40,280 nucleotides of DNA from Pseudomonas sp. UMAB-08 (GTDB lineage Bacteria; Pseudomonadota; Gammaproteobacteria; Pseudomonadales; Pseudomonadaceae): assembly GCF_900095225.1 (NCBI RefSeq), contig NZ_LT607437.1, positions 1 through 40,280 on the forward strand, written 5' to 3'. Positions within the stretch are counted from its first letter, which is position 1, and each line of letters starts with the position of its first letter. Both the position numbers and the translations under genes were made by a program. The notes beneath the pieces are model-generated. The model searched no databases. It worked only from the letters and a program-made list of their open reading frames with translations, and was not told the origin of the DNA. Below are positions 1 through 9,362 of the stretch, in pieces.

Positions 1-1122
<1,122 letters not shown>

Positions 1123-1135
1123 CATCCCACTGGCT

Positions 1136-1161
1136 GCCTTCGCGAATACTTTCGCGAAGGC
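1136..1161. repeat. Perfect 11-base hairpin between betB and betA
   Basis: GCCTTCGCGAA and its exact reverse complement flank a 4-base loop (TACT). It lies in the 83-base spacer between betB and betA and has no T run, so it is not a classic terminator. The TTCGCG core resembles Pseudomonas REP elements. Such intercistronic hairpins can stabilise the upstream part of a message, but here that is inference. Confidence 0.6.
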
Positions 1162-1205
1162 GGCACATCTGACACACCCCCGCCCATTAACAGAGGGTGC
1201 ATTTA

Positions 1206-2909
1206 ATGTCCCAAGCATTCGATTACATCATCATCGGGGCCGGTTCTGCCGGTAACACCCTGGCGGCCCGTCTGACCGAAGACCCCGGCGTCACCGTGCT
1301 GCTGCTCGAAGCAGGCGGACCGGACTATCGCTTCGACTTCCGTACCCAAATGCCTGCGGCGCTGGCCTTCCCGCTTCAGGGTCGCCGCTACAACTGGGCG
1401 TACGAAACCGATCCAGAACCGCACATGGACAACCGCCGTATGGAATGTGGTCGGGGCAAGGGCCTGGGCGGTTCTTCGCTGATCAACGGCATGTGCTACA
1501 TCCGTGGCAACGCGATGGACTACGACGGCTGGTCGAAAACCCCAGGTCTGGAAGACTGGAGCTACCTCGACTGCCTGCCGTATTTCCGCAAGGCGGAAAC
1601 CCGCGATATCGGCCCGAACGACTACCACGGTGGCGACGGCCCGGTCAGTGTGACCACGCCTAAAGCCGGTAACAACCCCCTGTTCCACGCCATGGTCGAA
1701 GCCGGTGTGCAAGCCGGTTACCCGCGTACCGACGACCTGAACGGTTATCAGCAGGAAGGTTTCGGCCCTATGGACCGCACCGTGACGCCCAATGGCCGTC
1801 GCGCCAGCACCGCTCGCGGTTACCTCGATCAAGCCAAAAAGCGCTCGACCCTGACCATCGTCACCCACGCCCTGACCGACCGGATTCTGTTCGACGGCAA
1901 GCGTGCAGTCGGCGTGTCTTACATGGTCGGCGACAGCGATACCCGTATCGAAGCCAAAGCGCGCAAAGAAGTGTTGCTGTGCAGCGGCGCCATCGGTTCG
2001 CCGCAGATTCTGCAGCGCTCCGGCGTCGGCCCGGCCGCACTGCTCGAGAGCCTGGACATCCCGGTGGTTCACGACCTGCCAGGTGTGGGCGAGAACCTCC
2101 AGGATCACCTGGAAATGTACCTGCAGTACGCCTGCACCCAGCCAGTTTCGCTGTACCCCTCACTGCTGTGGTGGAACCAGCCGGCCATTGGCGCAGAGTG
2201 GATGTTCCTCGGCACCGGCATCGGCGCCAGCAACCAGTTCGAAGCCGGCGGTTTCATTCGCTCGCGAGAAGAATTCGAGTGGCCGAACATTCAGTACCAC
2301 TTCCTGCCGGTCGCGATTAACTACAACGGCAGCAACGGCGTGAAAGAACATGGCTTCCAGGCGCACGTCGGCTCCATGCGCTCGCCGAGCCGTGGTCGCG
2401 TGCAGCTGAAATCCAAAAATCCGCGCGAGTACCCGAGCATCCTTTTCAACTACATGGCCACCGAGCAGGACTGGCAAGAGTTCCGCGACGGCATCCGCCT
2501 GACCCGGGAAATCATGCAGCAGCCAGCGCTGGACCCGTACCGTGGCCGTGAAATCAGCCCGGGCATCGATGTGCAGACGGATGAGCAACTCGATCAGTTC
2601 GTGCGTGAACATGCCGAAACGGCGTTCCACCCCTCTTGCTCGTGCAAGATGGGCACCGACGAGCTGGCTGTGGTCGATGGAGATGGCCGTGTACATGGGG
2701 TGCAGGGGTTGCGTGTGGTGGACGCGTCGATCATGCCGCTGATCACCACCGGCAACCTCAACGCCCCCACGATCATGATCGCCGAAAAAATCGCCGACAA
2801 AATCCGTGGCCGGTCTCCCCTGCCCCGCAGCACGGCGGTCTACTATGTGGCCGGCGACAAGCCTGCACGCGGCAAACCGCTGCGTGAAGTGAGCCGTACG
2901 GCGCAGTAA
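1206..2909 (+). CDS. betA: Choline dehydrogenase (GMC oxidoreductase)
   Basis: FAD-dependent, membrane-associated oxidation of choline to betaine aldehyde, the first step towards glycine betaine. The 567-residue protein has the N-terminal dinucleotide-binding motif GAGSAGNTLAARL (residues about 11-23), the GMC signature GRGKGLGGSSLINGM, and the C-terminal active-site region with FHPSCSCKMG (His475) and GNLNAPT (Asn519). The ATG at 1206 is chosen because GAGGG lies 8 bases upstream and the protein then begins MSQAFDY, as in known BetA proteins; an in-frame GTG at 1197 sits on top of that ribosome site. It is downstream of betB and probably in the same transcript. Length and motifs are normal. 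Confidence 0.96.
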   Translation: MSQAFDYIIIGAGSAGNTLAARLTEDPGVTVLLLEAGGPDYRFDFRTQMPAALAFPLQGRRYNWAYETDPEPHMDNRRMECGRGKGLGGSSLINGMCYIRGNAMDYDGWSKTPGLEDWSYLDCLPYFRKAETRDIGPNDYHGGDGPVSVTTPKAGNNPLFHAMVEAGVQAGYPRTDDLNGYQQEGFGPMDRTVTPNGRRASTARGYLDQAKKRSTLTIVTHALTDRILFDGKRAVGVSYMVGDSDTRIEAKARKEVLLCSGAIGSPQILQRSGVGPAALLESLDIPVVHDLPGVGENLQDHLEMYLQYACTQPVSLYPSLLWWNQPAIGAEWMFLGTGIGASNQFEAGGFIRSREEFEWPNIQYHFLPVAINYNGSNGVKEHGFQAHVGSMRSPSRGRVQLKSKNPREYPSILFNYMATEQDWQEFRDGIRLTREIMQQPALDPYRGREISPGIDVQTDEQLDQFVREHAETAFHPSCSCKMGTDELAVVDGDGRVHGVQGLRVVDASIMPLITTGNLNAPTIMIAEKIADKIRGRSPLPRSTAVYYVAGDKPARGKPLREVSRTAQ

Positions 2910-2915
2910 GCCTGC

Positions 2916-2945
2916 CTGACGCGGTGTGTCCTGCACCCGCGTCAG
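2916..2945. terminator. Possible betA terminator hairpin
   Basis: CTGACGCGG and CCGCGTCAG form a perfect 9-base stem around a 12-base loop, starting 6 bases after the betA stop. There is no following T run on either strand, so factor-independent termination is uncertain. It sits between convergent genes (betA and the first Sel1 gene), where a terminator is expected. Confidence 0.45.
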
Positions 2946-2971
2946 ACCCTTCACGCCCTGCCCAGCTGGCA

Positions 2972-3964
2972 TCAATACCCGTACTTAGGGGGGAATCTCG
3001 ACAGCGGCGGATGGGTTTTCGCCCACTCTTTGGCGTAGGCGTTGCCGGCCTCGATTTGTTCGGGGGTCATTTTGGCTGCGACCCTTGGCAGCACTTGCCC
3101 TCCGTATCCAGGCGATGACGGCCCTCTTCCGGGGTCTGCTTCTGCCATGAGCAACGTCAGGCCGTAGGCTTTTACCAGATCAAGCGGGTAGCCGACTTCG
3201 TCGGGCATATGAGCAGTCCACCCGGCGTAACTAGACATGGAGCCAAAGTGACCGGCCTCGGCTGCTTTTTCTGTCCAATAACTAGCACCTTTGAGATCTC
3301 CAAATTTTTGCAGTAAATCGGCATAGCTACTCATACCCGGCGCATAGCCACTTTCCGCCGAGGCCCGGTACCATTTCTCGATTTCCTTTTTCCGGTTGCC
3401 GGGGATCAGAAAAGTGCCAACACCTTCTTTATATAAAGAGCCGAGCCATTCCTGCGCATCAGGGAAGCCGGACTCCGCTGCTTTGACTAACCAATCAAAA
3501 TGACCGGTTATCATGAAAAGTTGCTGCATGGCCTCACCATCCCCCTGAGCGGCTCTTTCTTTGGCCAGTGAGCGTGCGCTTTCCAGCCACTCTTGAGGTG
3601 TTTTTATATCTGGCGGACAATTCTCCATGATGTGACAAAGGTCATCACCTTTATCGGATAATCGCATCATTGAATAGATATCGCCTTTTTCAGCGGCGGC
3701 TTCGTACAGTTCCTGAGATCTCGGCGTTATAACTTTTTGGTTCCGCCTTAGAATTTCAGCCAAGTAATACTGTGACTCCGTGTCTCCAGCCTCGGCTGAT
3801 ATTTCAAGGAAGGGGCTTGCCTTTGCACTCTTGATCATATTTAAGAAAAATAGACCTTGGCTGCGCGCCTCTTCTTGCTCGGGTGTTAATTGAGCCCAAG
3901 CACTGTTACAGACGATAAATAGCGTGAAGATCGTCTTTGTGAAATCAACAAACATTCTATGCAT
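2972..3964 (-). CDS. Sel1-repeat periplasmic protein, tandem copy A (distal); candidate immunity protein
   Basis: A predicted exported helical-repeat protein of 330 residues. It opens with a 24-residue signal peptide ending in AWA, then Sel1-type repeats (for example AAEKGDIYSMMRL, AAESGFPDAQEWLGSLYKEG, KAAEAGHFGSMSSYAG), then a proline-rich tail ending in RFPPKYGY. The start at 3964 is chosen because it gives exactly the same length and signal-peptide length as copies B and C, and GGATGG lies 7 bases upstream; an ATG at 3979 has no ribosome site. It is the last gene of the run adaptor, LysM protein, copy C, copy B, copy A. Copy A is the most diverged in the middle, but its final 74 residues differ from copy B at only four positions. 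Periplasmic Sel1/TPR proteins encoded in tandem act as immunity proteins for the type VI effector PldB of P. aeruginosa; a similar role here is inferred from context. Confidence 0.8.
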   Translation of the reverse strand: MHRMFVDFTKTIFTLFIVCNSAWAQLTPEQEEARSQGLFFLNMIKSAKASPFLEISAEAGDTESQYYLAEILRRNQKVITPRSQELYEAAAEKGDIYSMMRLSDKGDDLCHIMENCPPDIKTPQEWLESARSLAKERAAQGDGEAMQQLFMITGHFDWLVKAAESGFPDAQEWLGSLYKEGVGTFLIPGNRKKEIEKWYRASAESGYAPGMSSYADLLQKFGDLKGASYWTEKAAEAGHFGSMSSYAGWTAHMPDEVGYPLDLVKAYGLTLLMAEADPGRGPSSPGYGGQVLPRVAAKMTPEQIEAGNAYAKEWAKTHPPLSRFPPKYGY

Positions 3965-3984
3965 GCAGTTGCCATCCATAGTAA

Positions 3985-4015
3985 TGGGCGCTTAATTTTT
4001 GGAATGAAGCGCCCA
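3985..4015 (-). terminator. Hairpin between Sel1 copies B and A
   Basis: TGGGCGCTT and AAGCGCCCA form a perfect 9-base stem around a 13-base AT-rich loop, between the stop of copy B and the start of copy A. The equivalent spacer at 5036-5066 has a related hairpin. It could lower transcription of the distal copy or protect the 3' end of the upstream one. The short T run of a strong terminator is missing. Confidence 0.5.
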
Positions 4016-4022
4016 GTGACTA

Positions 4023-5015
4023 TTAATATCCGTACCTAGGCGGGAATCTCGACAGCGGCGGATGGGTTTTCGCCCACTCTTTGGCGTAGGCCTTGCCGGC
4101 CTCGATTTGTTCGGGGGTCATTTTGGCGGCGACCTTGGGCAGTACTTGCCCTCCGTAGCCCGGCGATGACGGCCCGCTGCCGGGATCTGCTTCTGCCATG
4201 AGCAACGTCAGGCCGTAGGCTTTTACCAGATCAAGCGGGTAACCGACTTTATCGGGCATATGTGCTGCCCAAGCGGCATAGTCGGACATGGCACCAAAGT
4301 CTCCGGCTTTGGCCGATTGCTCAATCCAATAAGCAAAACCTTGACGATCTCCGCGTGCATTCAGAAAGTCGGCGTAACGGTTCATACCGGGTGGATAGCC
4401 GCCTTTCGCCGAAGCCTTGTACCATTTTTCAATTTCCTTTTCCCGACTACCGGGGATCAGGAAAGTGCCAAACCCTTCTCGGTATATACCCCCGAGCCTG
4501 TATTGAGCTCTTGGAAAGCCGGACTCTGCTGCTTGGGTTAGCCAGTCGAATTTACCGGTCAGCAAAAAAAGCTGATACATCGCTTCGGTGTTGCCTTGAC
4601 TCACCCGTTCCTTAGCCAGTTCACGAGCGGTTTCCGACCACTGCTGAGGTGTTTTTATATCAGGCGGGCAGCTTTCCATGATGTGACAGAGGTCATCACC
4701 TTTATCGGCCAATCGCATCATTGAGTAGATATCGCCTTTTTCCGCGGCAGCTTCGTACAGCGCTTGCGCCTCGGCGGTAATATGTTTTTTTCGGAGCCGT
4801 ATAAGTTCTGCTAGATAATACTGGGCTTCCCCATCACCGGCCTTGGCGGCTATTTCCAAATAAGGCTTCGCGGTAAACCCCCTCATCATATTGTATGAGA
4901 ATATGCCTTTAGCCCGCGCCTCCTCTTGCTCTGGTGTTAATTCAGCCCAAGCGCTGTTACAGACGATAAATAGCGTGAAAATCGTCTTTGTGAAATCAAC
5001 AAACATTTTATGCAT
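4023..5015 (-). CDS. Sel1-repeat periplasmic protein, tandem copy B (middle); candidate immunity protein
   Basis: A 330-residue predicted periplasmic Sel1-repeat protein, the middle of three tandem copies. The signal peptide differs from that of copy A at one residue only (MHKM against MHRM). The rest of the protein is clearly closer to copy C: shared segments include LIRLRKKHI, QQWSETARELAKERVSQG and YADFLNARGDRQGFAYWIEQSAK, and the last 74 residues differ from C at a single position. Copy B is therefore a mosaic. The start at 5015 aligns exactly with those of A and C. Role inferred as for copy A: binding and neutralising a toxin in the periplasm, possibly a different toxin variant from the one encoded next door. 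Confidence 0.8.
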   Translation of the reverse strand: MHKMFVDFTKTIFTLFIVCNSAWAELTPEQEEARAKGIFSYNMMRGFTAKPYLEIAAKAGDGEAQYYLAELIRLRKKHITAEAQALYEAAAEKGDIYSMMRLADKGDDLCHIMESCPPDIKTPQQWSETARELAKERVSQGNTEAMYQLFLLTGKFDWLTQAAESGFPRAQYRLGGIYREGFGTFLIPGSREKEIEKWYKASAKGGYPPGMNRYADFLNARGDRQGFAYWIEQSAKAGDFGAMSDYAAWAAHMPDKVGYPLDLVKAYGLTLLMAEADPGSGPSSPGYGGQVLPKVAAKMTPEQIEAGKAYAKEWAKTHPPLSRFPPRYGY

Positions 5016-5035
5016 ACAGTTGCCATCCATAGTAA

Positions 5036-5066
5036 TGGGCGATTCATTTTTTAAATGAAGCGCCCA
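5036..5066 (-). terminator. Hairpin between Sel1 copies C and B
   Basis: A 14-base stem with one mismatch: TGGGCG-A-TTCATTT against AAATGAA-G-CGCCCA, with a TTT loop. It occupies the same place relative to copy B as the 3985-4015 hairpin does to copy A, so spacer and gene were duplicated together. Role unproven. Confidence 0.5.
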
Positions 5067-5073
5067 GCGACTA

Positions 5074-6066
5074 TTAATATCCGTACCTAGGTGGAAATCT
5101 TGACAGCGGCGGATGGGTTTTCGCCCACTCTTTGGCGTAGGCCTTGCCGGCTTCGATTTGTTCGGGGGTCATTTTGGCGGCGACCTTGGGCAGTACTTGC
5201 CCTCCGTAGCCCGGCGATGACGGCCCACTGCCGGGATCCGCTTCCGCCATGAGCAGTGTTAGCCCATAGGCTTTTACCAGATTAAGCGGATAGCCGACTT
5301 CGTCGGGCATATGTGCCGCCCAAGCCGCATAGTCGGACATGGCACCAAAGTCTCCGGATTTGGCCGATTGCTCAATCCAGTAAGCAAACCCTTGACGATC
5401 TCCGCGTGCATTCAGAAAGTCGGCGTAACTGTTCATACCGGGTGGATAGCCGCCTTCCGCCGAGGCCTTGTACCATTTCTCGATTTCCTTTTTCCGGTTA
5501 CCGGGGATCAGGAAAGTGCCAAAGCCATCTTCGTATATCCCTCCGAGCCTGTATTGAGCCCTTGGAAAGCCGGACTCTGCTGCCTGGGTTAGCCAGTCGA
5601 ATTTACCGGTCAGTAAAAAAAGTTGGTACATCGCTTCGGTGTCGCCTTGACTCACCCGTTCCTTAGCCAGTTCACGAGCGGTTTCCGACCACTGCTGAGG
5701 TGTTTTTATATCAGGCGGACAATTCTCCATGATGTGACAAAGGTCATCACCTTTATCGGCCAACCGCATCATGGCGTAGATATCGCCTTTTTCGGCGGCG
5801 GCTTCGTACAGCGCTTGCGCCTCGGGACTGATATGTTTTTTCCGAAGTCGAATAAGTTCTGCCAGATAATACTGAGATTCACCATCTCCAGCGTTTGCGG
5901 CTATTTCAAGAAAAGGTTTAGACGTATAGCCATCATCCATATTGTAAAGAAAGACGCCCTTAATTCGTGCCTTCTCTTGCTCGGCTGTCAATTGAGCCCA
6001 GGCGCAATGACTGAACAGCAACAGCAGTCCGGTTATTTTCACTGCGACAATCAATATTTTGGCCAT
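5074..6066 (-). CDS. Sel1-repeat periplasmic protein, tandem copy C (next to the effector); candidate cognate immunity protein
   Basis: A 330-residue Sel1-repeat protein directly downstream of the LysM protein. The start ATG at 6066 overlaps the end of that gene by 16 bases and has GGAG 8 bases upstream, so translation is probably coupled. The signal peptide (MAKILIVAVKITGLLLLF, then SHCAWA) is unrelated to that of copies A and B, while the mature part is very close to copy B. Sel1 repeats include AAEKGDIYAMMRL, AAESGFPRAQYRLGGIYEDG and SAKSGDFGAMSDYAA. Lying immediately behind the putative toxin and being exported, it is the first candidate for the cognate immunity protein. This is inferred from gene order; no binding can be read from the sequence. 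Confidence 0.82.
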   Translation of the reverse strand: MAKILIVAVKITGLLLLFSHCAWAQLTAEQEKARIKGVFLYNMDDGYTSKPFLEIAANAGDGESQYYLAELIRLRKKHISPEAQALYEAAAEKGDIYAMMRLADKGDDLCHIMENCPPDIKTPQQWSETARELAKERVSQGDTEAMYQLFLLTGKFDWLTQAAESGFPRAQYRLGGIYEDGFGTFLIPGNRKKEIEKWYKASAEGGYPPGMNSYADFLNARGDRQGFAYWIEQSAKSGDFGAMSDYAAWAAHMPDEVGYPLNLVKAYGLTLLMAEADPGSGPSSPGYGGQVLPKVAAKMTPEQIEAGKAYAKEWAKTHPPLSRFPPRYGY

Positions 6067-9000
6067 GGTGCCAGCTCCGTCCCTGCATCTGGGTCCCAGC
6101 ATTTTGTCATTGATGCAAAATCACAGGCAGTGTCCATCGCCTCGCCCAATCGATGCCTCGCTTTTCTATAACGTTCCTGCATGCTTCTATCTTGTTGTCG
6201 CTCACCAGCATTTGCCGCCATGAAATTACTCATTCGGTATACATTTTCACAATAAGTAAAGCGGGGATAATCCGGCTTATTAAAAGATGAAAAACGCAGC
6301 ACTGCTTTGCCGAACCGTTCTTGTGCCGAGGCCAGGCTTTCGTAGGTGGTTTTATTGTCTGAGCCTGCCGTGGCATTCTCATAGATGGAACTCAAAATGA
6401 TTTCGATCGCTTGTTGCTGAACTAGATGTGCCGCTCGAACGTTGTATTCTTCCTTGTGCTCTCCTTCAATTACAGCAAAGGCTTTTGGCGTACTCATTAA
6501 AGTGGCAAGCAGTGACCCCAACCCCTCTGGCGTCAAGCTGGAATACCATTTTTTAAAATCGACGTTTTTTATGTTTAGGACAACATCCCGCGCCATCGGC
6601 CCTGCCCGCCCCCCGGCCTTTATCGCGTCATACACCCGACTCACAACGTTATACCCCCTCAAAAATGCCCACTGCACATCCACGCCCAGCGCGCTAAGCA
6701 GTTGCAGTTTGCTGAAGTAGGCGAAGGCCTCCGGTTGTACCCAGACCATTTTCTTATAGTTGTTTTCAACCAGGGCTTTATTGAAGATGTCCAGTATCTG
6801 GATAATCGCCTTGTAGCCCACGATGAAGTTGAAGGCGCCTTGCACGCCGGGGCCGGCAATGATGGCGGCGTTCATGCGCAGGATCACGTAGCCGTTTTGC
6901 AGGGACAGGTTAAGCCCGGCCTTGGTGCCGACACCCAATGCGGCGGAGGCGTCGATGCCCAGGGTGGCGAGTTCCAACCAACCGTCATTATCGACGCGCT
7001 TCTTGAATGTCGGGTGGCTCAGGGTCAGCAGGTCGTCGGGCGGAGTCCAGAGCAGCGAGCCATTGATTTTGACCCCACCTTGTACGCCAGCGAACAGGTT
7101 GAACTGTCCGCCGAGGAGGTCGTCGTGGCGGATGTAGGGTCTCAGGCCGGTTTCTGCGCGGCTGAGGCGGCGCTCCGCGTCGCGGCCGGTGTCGATACCC
7201 AGGTCGTCGTTTTCCTGTTTGTTCGGCCCCACGCGCAGGTTGGCGCTGAGCATCATTGAGGCGCCGGCGAAGCCCCAGGCCTTGATGCTGCCGGTCAGGC
7301 AAACCTTTCCGAACTTGACAATACCGTCTGCTACTTTCTGGCCCTGGTCGTCGTTCTCGTTCTTGTAGCTCAGCGTCATGTCTTCCGCGTCAGCCCGCCC
7401 AGGCAACTCAAACGAGGCCACCTCAATTTCGCCTTGCGCCAGATTGACATCCATTGTCACGTTGGCCGACGCGCCAAGGCCCTTTTTCAGGCTGACGCTG
7501 GGGGCGAGGACTTGGCTGGCGAGTTGCACGCTGCTTGGGGCCGGGGTCAAGCAGCGGATCAAGCGCGCTTGCGGGCTGTTATCGAACAAGCGCAACGGGC
7601 CGAGGGTGCTTTGCTTGAACAGCATCTGGCGCAGGTCTTCGCCCCACGCGTCGAAGGTGGCATCGTCGCGCAGGTTCTCGATGTAGATCTGCTCGTTCTT
7701 GATGTAGCGCTTGAACGTTTCAGGCTGGAAGAAGCCGTTGCGGTCGAACCAAGCGTCCTGGATTTCAATGGGCCGAGCGTCATTCATTTTCAGCCAGGAG
7801 GTGAACAGGTCCGGGTCGGCACTCGTATTGCCCGCCGTCACTTTGAAGGTCGGGTCTTTGGCTTGGGCCAGTGCTTTGTTCAGGTCTTCCTTGAGCAGGT
7901 CACGGGCGCGTTGGTTGAGGTGGTTGAGCACGTCGGTGAGGCTCAAGTGGCGCAGGCGTGTGCGCTCGGTAGGCACGCTGATTTCTCGCAACGGAAAGTG
8001 GGTACGCACCAGCCGTTGTTGCGGTTGTGGCGCGAAGGTCTCGGGGTTCCAGAGCAGATGACGCAGGGGTTTGGAATGTTTGACGAACTCTTCGGCCTTT
8101 GTCTTCAGCGCCTGCTCCTGGGCTTCGAGTGCCTGCCACTGCACGGCTTCCGTGGAGAACAGGCTGCTCGGAGGCTGTTGTTTGGCAACATTGACCCAAT
8201 TGTCGAATGATTTTTCGACGTGTTGATCCAGGGCTGCTTTTTGCCTGAGCAAGGCGTGGTACTTCTCGTACGCCTCAAACCCTTGCTGAATATCCCCGCT
8301 GTCGCCTTGCAGGGCGTACTCGGGCAAGGCCAGGCCGTAGGCGGCGGCTTCGAGAAGGGTTTTTGTGAATTCGGAATAGTGAAATTGCTTTCTATGTGTC
8401 AACAGCCACTGCTCGGCATCCAAACGTAGCGGCGCGTTTCGGTTGTAGGTGTATTTCAGATCGGCTTTTAGCGTGTCGTATTCCTTTTGAAACTCAGCTA
8501 TTTGCTCCTGACTAAAGTGCGGCTTACCAAGATCCACCAGAATCTGGCGCTGTTTGAGGTAGCGCTGGATGATCTCGCGAGCTTTCATCGCCTCGGCACT
8601 GTACAGATGACCGTCTTCAAAACTGTAGCCGCGTTCGCGGGCGATTTTATGGCCCTTGGCATCGAGTGCAGCGTGTTGCTGACGCAATGGCTGATAAGCA
8701 CGCTGCCGTTCACCTACGTACTTGCGCTGTTCGCCCGACATGTTCGGCGTGTTATCGATATTCAGGCCGTTCTGCGCTTTGGCCTCTGCTTGTGTGCGTT
8801 CAATCTCGCCCCTGATCGTCGACAGCTCATGCTCGATTTCCAGATACCGCTGACTGTCCTGAGCATCGAGAAAGCTGCTGGTTTTGGGTTCAAGAAAGGG
8901 CTCCAGCAGGCCCGCGTCATTCAGGGCGTTGATGCGTGAGTCGGGATCGGTGGTCAGCAGCTTTTTTTGCAGACCATCGGCAGCGGCGACCAGCGTGTTG

Positions 9001-9362
9001 AGGGTGTGTTCGCGCAACAGCCAGAAGCGCTCCTGGCCGACTTCGTAAATAACGTCGGCGTAATGGGTGTCTCGCGTGCACGGCTGCTCGCCGCAGAAAT
9101 TGACGGTGCAGTGTTCCGGCGGCGCGGCAACGGGATCGAGGTGCAACACCTCCAGGGCGCGGGGGTCTGGTGCGGGCGGCGGGCTGTCCGCCACGGGTGC
9201 GTCGGCGGTGTCCGGCACGTTCAGTGTCCAACCCGTGCGGATGTAGTTCGGGTTGTTTATAAAGGGATTGAGGCGCCGTAATTCGTCGACACTGCTGTTC
9301 AATCGCTGCGCGAGACCGCTAAGGGTGTCGTCTTCCTGGACGGTATAAATGTGAGTGGTCAT
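6051..9362 (-). CDS. Large LysM-domain protein, putative type VI secretion effector
   Basis: A 1103-residue protein that I cannot assign to a named toxin family. Residues about 4-50 are a LysM domain (YTVQEDDTLSGLAQRLN ... GWTLNVP), able in principle to bind peptidoglycan. Next comes a Cys-containing segment (CTVNFCGEQPC), then long charged helical, probably coiled-coil, stretches (about 160-330). Around residues 640-870 it changes to glycine-rich alternating and hydrophobic sequence (for example GVGTKAGLNLSLQNGYVILR and AAIIAGPGVQGAFNFIVGY), which might insert into membranes. The last 130 or so residues are helical and polar. There is no signal peptide, as expected for a type VI cargo. A DUF4123 adaptor gene lies upstream with a 4-base ATGA overlap, and a candidate immunity gene overlaps its 3' end. 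The 3' part is much AT-richer than the 5' part. Effector status is inferred from architecture and neighbours. Confidence 0.72.
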   Translation of the reverse strand: MTTHIYTVQEDDTLSGLAQRLNSSVDELRRLNPFINNPNYIRTGWTLNVPDTADAPVADSPPPAPDPRALEVLHLDPVAAPPEHCTVNFCGEQPCTRDTHYADVIYEVGQERFWLLREHTLNTLVAAADGLQKKLLTTDPDSRINALNDAGLLEPFLEPKTSSFLDAQDSQRYLEIEHELSTIRGEIERTQAEAKAQNGLNIDNTPNMSGEQRKYVGERQRAYQPLRQQHAALDAKGHKIARERGYSFEDGHLYSAEAMKAREIIQRYLKQRQILVDLGKPHFSQEQIAEFQKEYDTLKADLKYTYNRNAPLRLDAEQWLLTHRKQFHYSEFTKTLLEAAAYGLALPEYALQGDSGDIQQGFEAYEKYHALLRQKAALDQHVEKSFDNWVNVAKQQPPSSLFSTEAVQWQALEAQEQALKTKAEEFVKHSKPLRHLLWNPETFAPQPQQRLVRTHFPLREISVPTERTRLRHLSLTDVLNHLNQRARDLLKEDLNKALAQAKDPTFKVTAGNTSADPDLFTSWLKMNDARPIEIQDAWFDRNGFFQPETFKRYIKNEQIYIENLRDDATFDAWGEDLRQMLFKQSTLGPLRLFDNSPQARLIRCLTPAPSSVQLASQVLAPSVSLKKGLGASANVTMDVNLAQGEIEVASFELPGRADAEDMTLSYKNENDDQGQKVADGIVKFGKVCLTGSIKAWGFAGASMMLSANLRVGPNKQENDDLGIDTGRDAERRLSRAETGLRPYIRHDDLLGGQFNLFAGVQGGVKINGSLLWTPPDDLLTLSHPTFKKRVDNDGWLELATLGIDASAALGVGTKAGLNLSLQNGYVILRMNAAIIAGPGVQGAFNFIVGYKAIIQILDIFNKALVENNYKKMVWVQPEAFAYFSKLQLLSALGVDVQWAFLRGYNVVSRVYDAIKAGGRAGPMARDVVLNIKNVDFKKWYSSLTPEGLGSLLATLMSTPKAFAVIEGEHKEEYNVRAAHLVQQQAIEIILSSIYENATAGSDNKTTYESLASAQERFGKAVLRFSSFNKPDYPRFTYCENVYRMSNFMAANAGERQQDRSMQERYRKARHRLGEAMDTACDFASMTKCWDPDAGTELAPWPKY

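Larger units (their letters stand above)
2972..6066 (-). repeat. Threefold tandem gene repeat with a period of exactly 1051 bases
   Basis: The three Sel1 genes begin at 6066, 5015 and 3964 and end at 5074, 4023 and 2972. Each is 993 bases, and each is followed by a 58-base spacer before the next. The absence of any net length change between copies, despite many substitutions, points to tandem duplication followed by divergence and some sequence exchange. Confidence 0.9.

Noticed and set aside
2972..6066. CRISPR or short-repeat array suggested by repeated sequence
   Set aside because: The repetition is gene-length (1051-base period) and codes for Sel1 proteins. There are no short direct repeats with spacers.
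6051..9362. Assigning the LysM protein as a peptidoglycan hydrolase
   Set aside because: Only the N-terminal LysM supports cell-wall binding. I found no lysozyme, amidase, NlpC/P60 or metallopeptidase motif in the rest.
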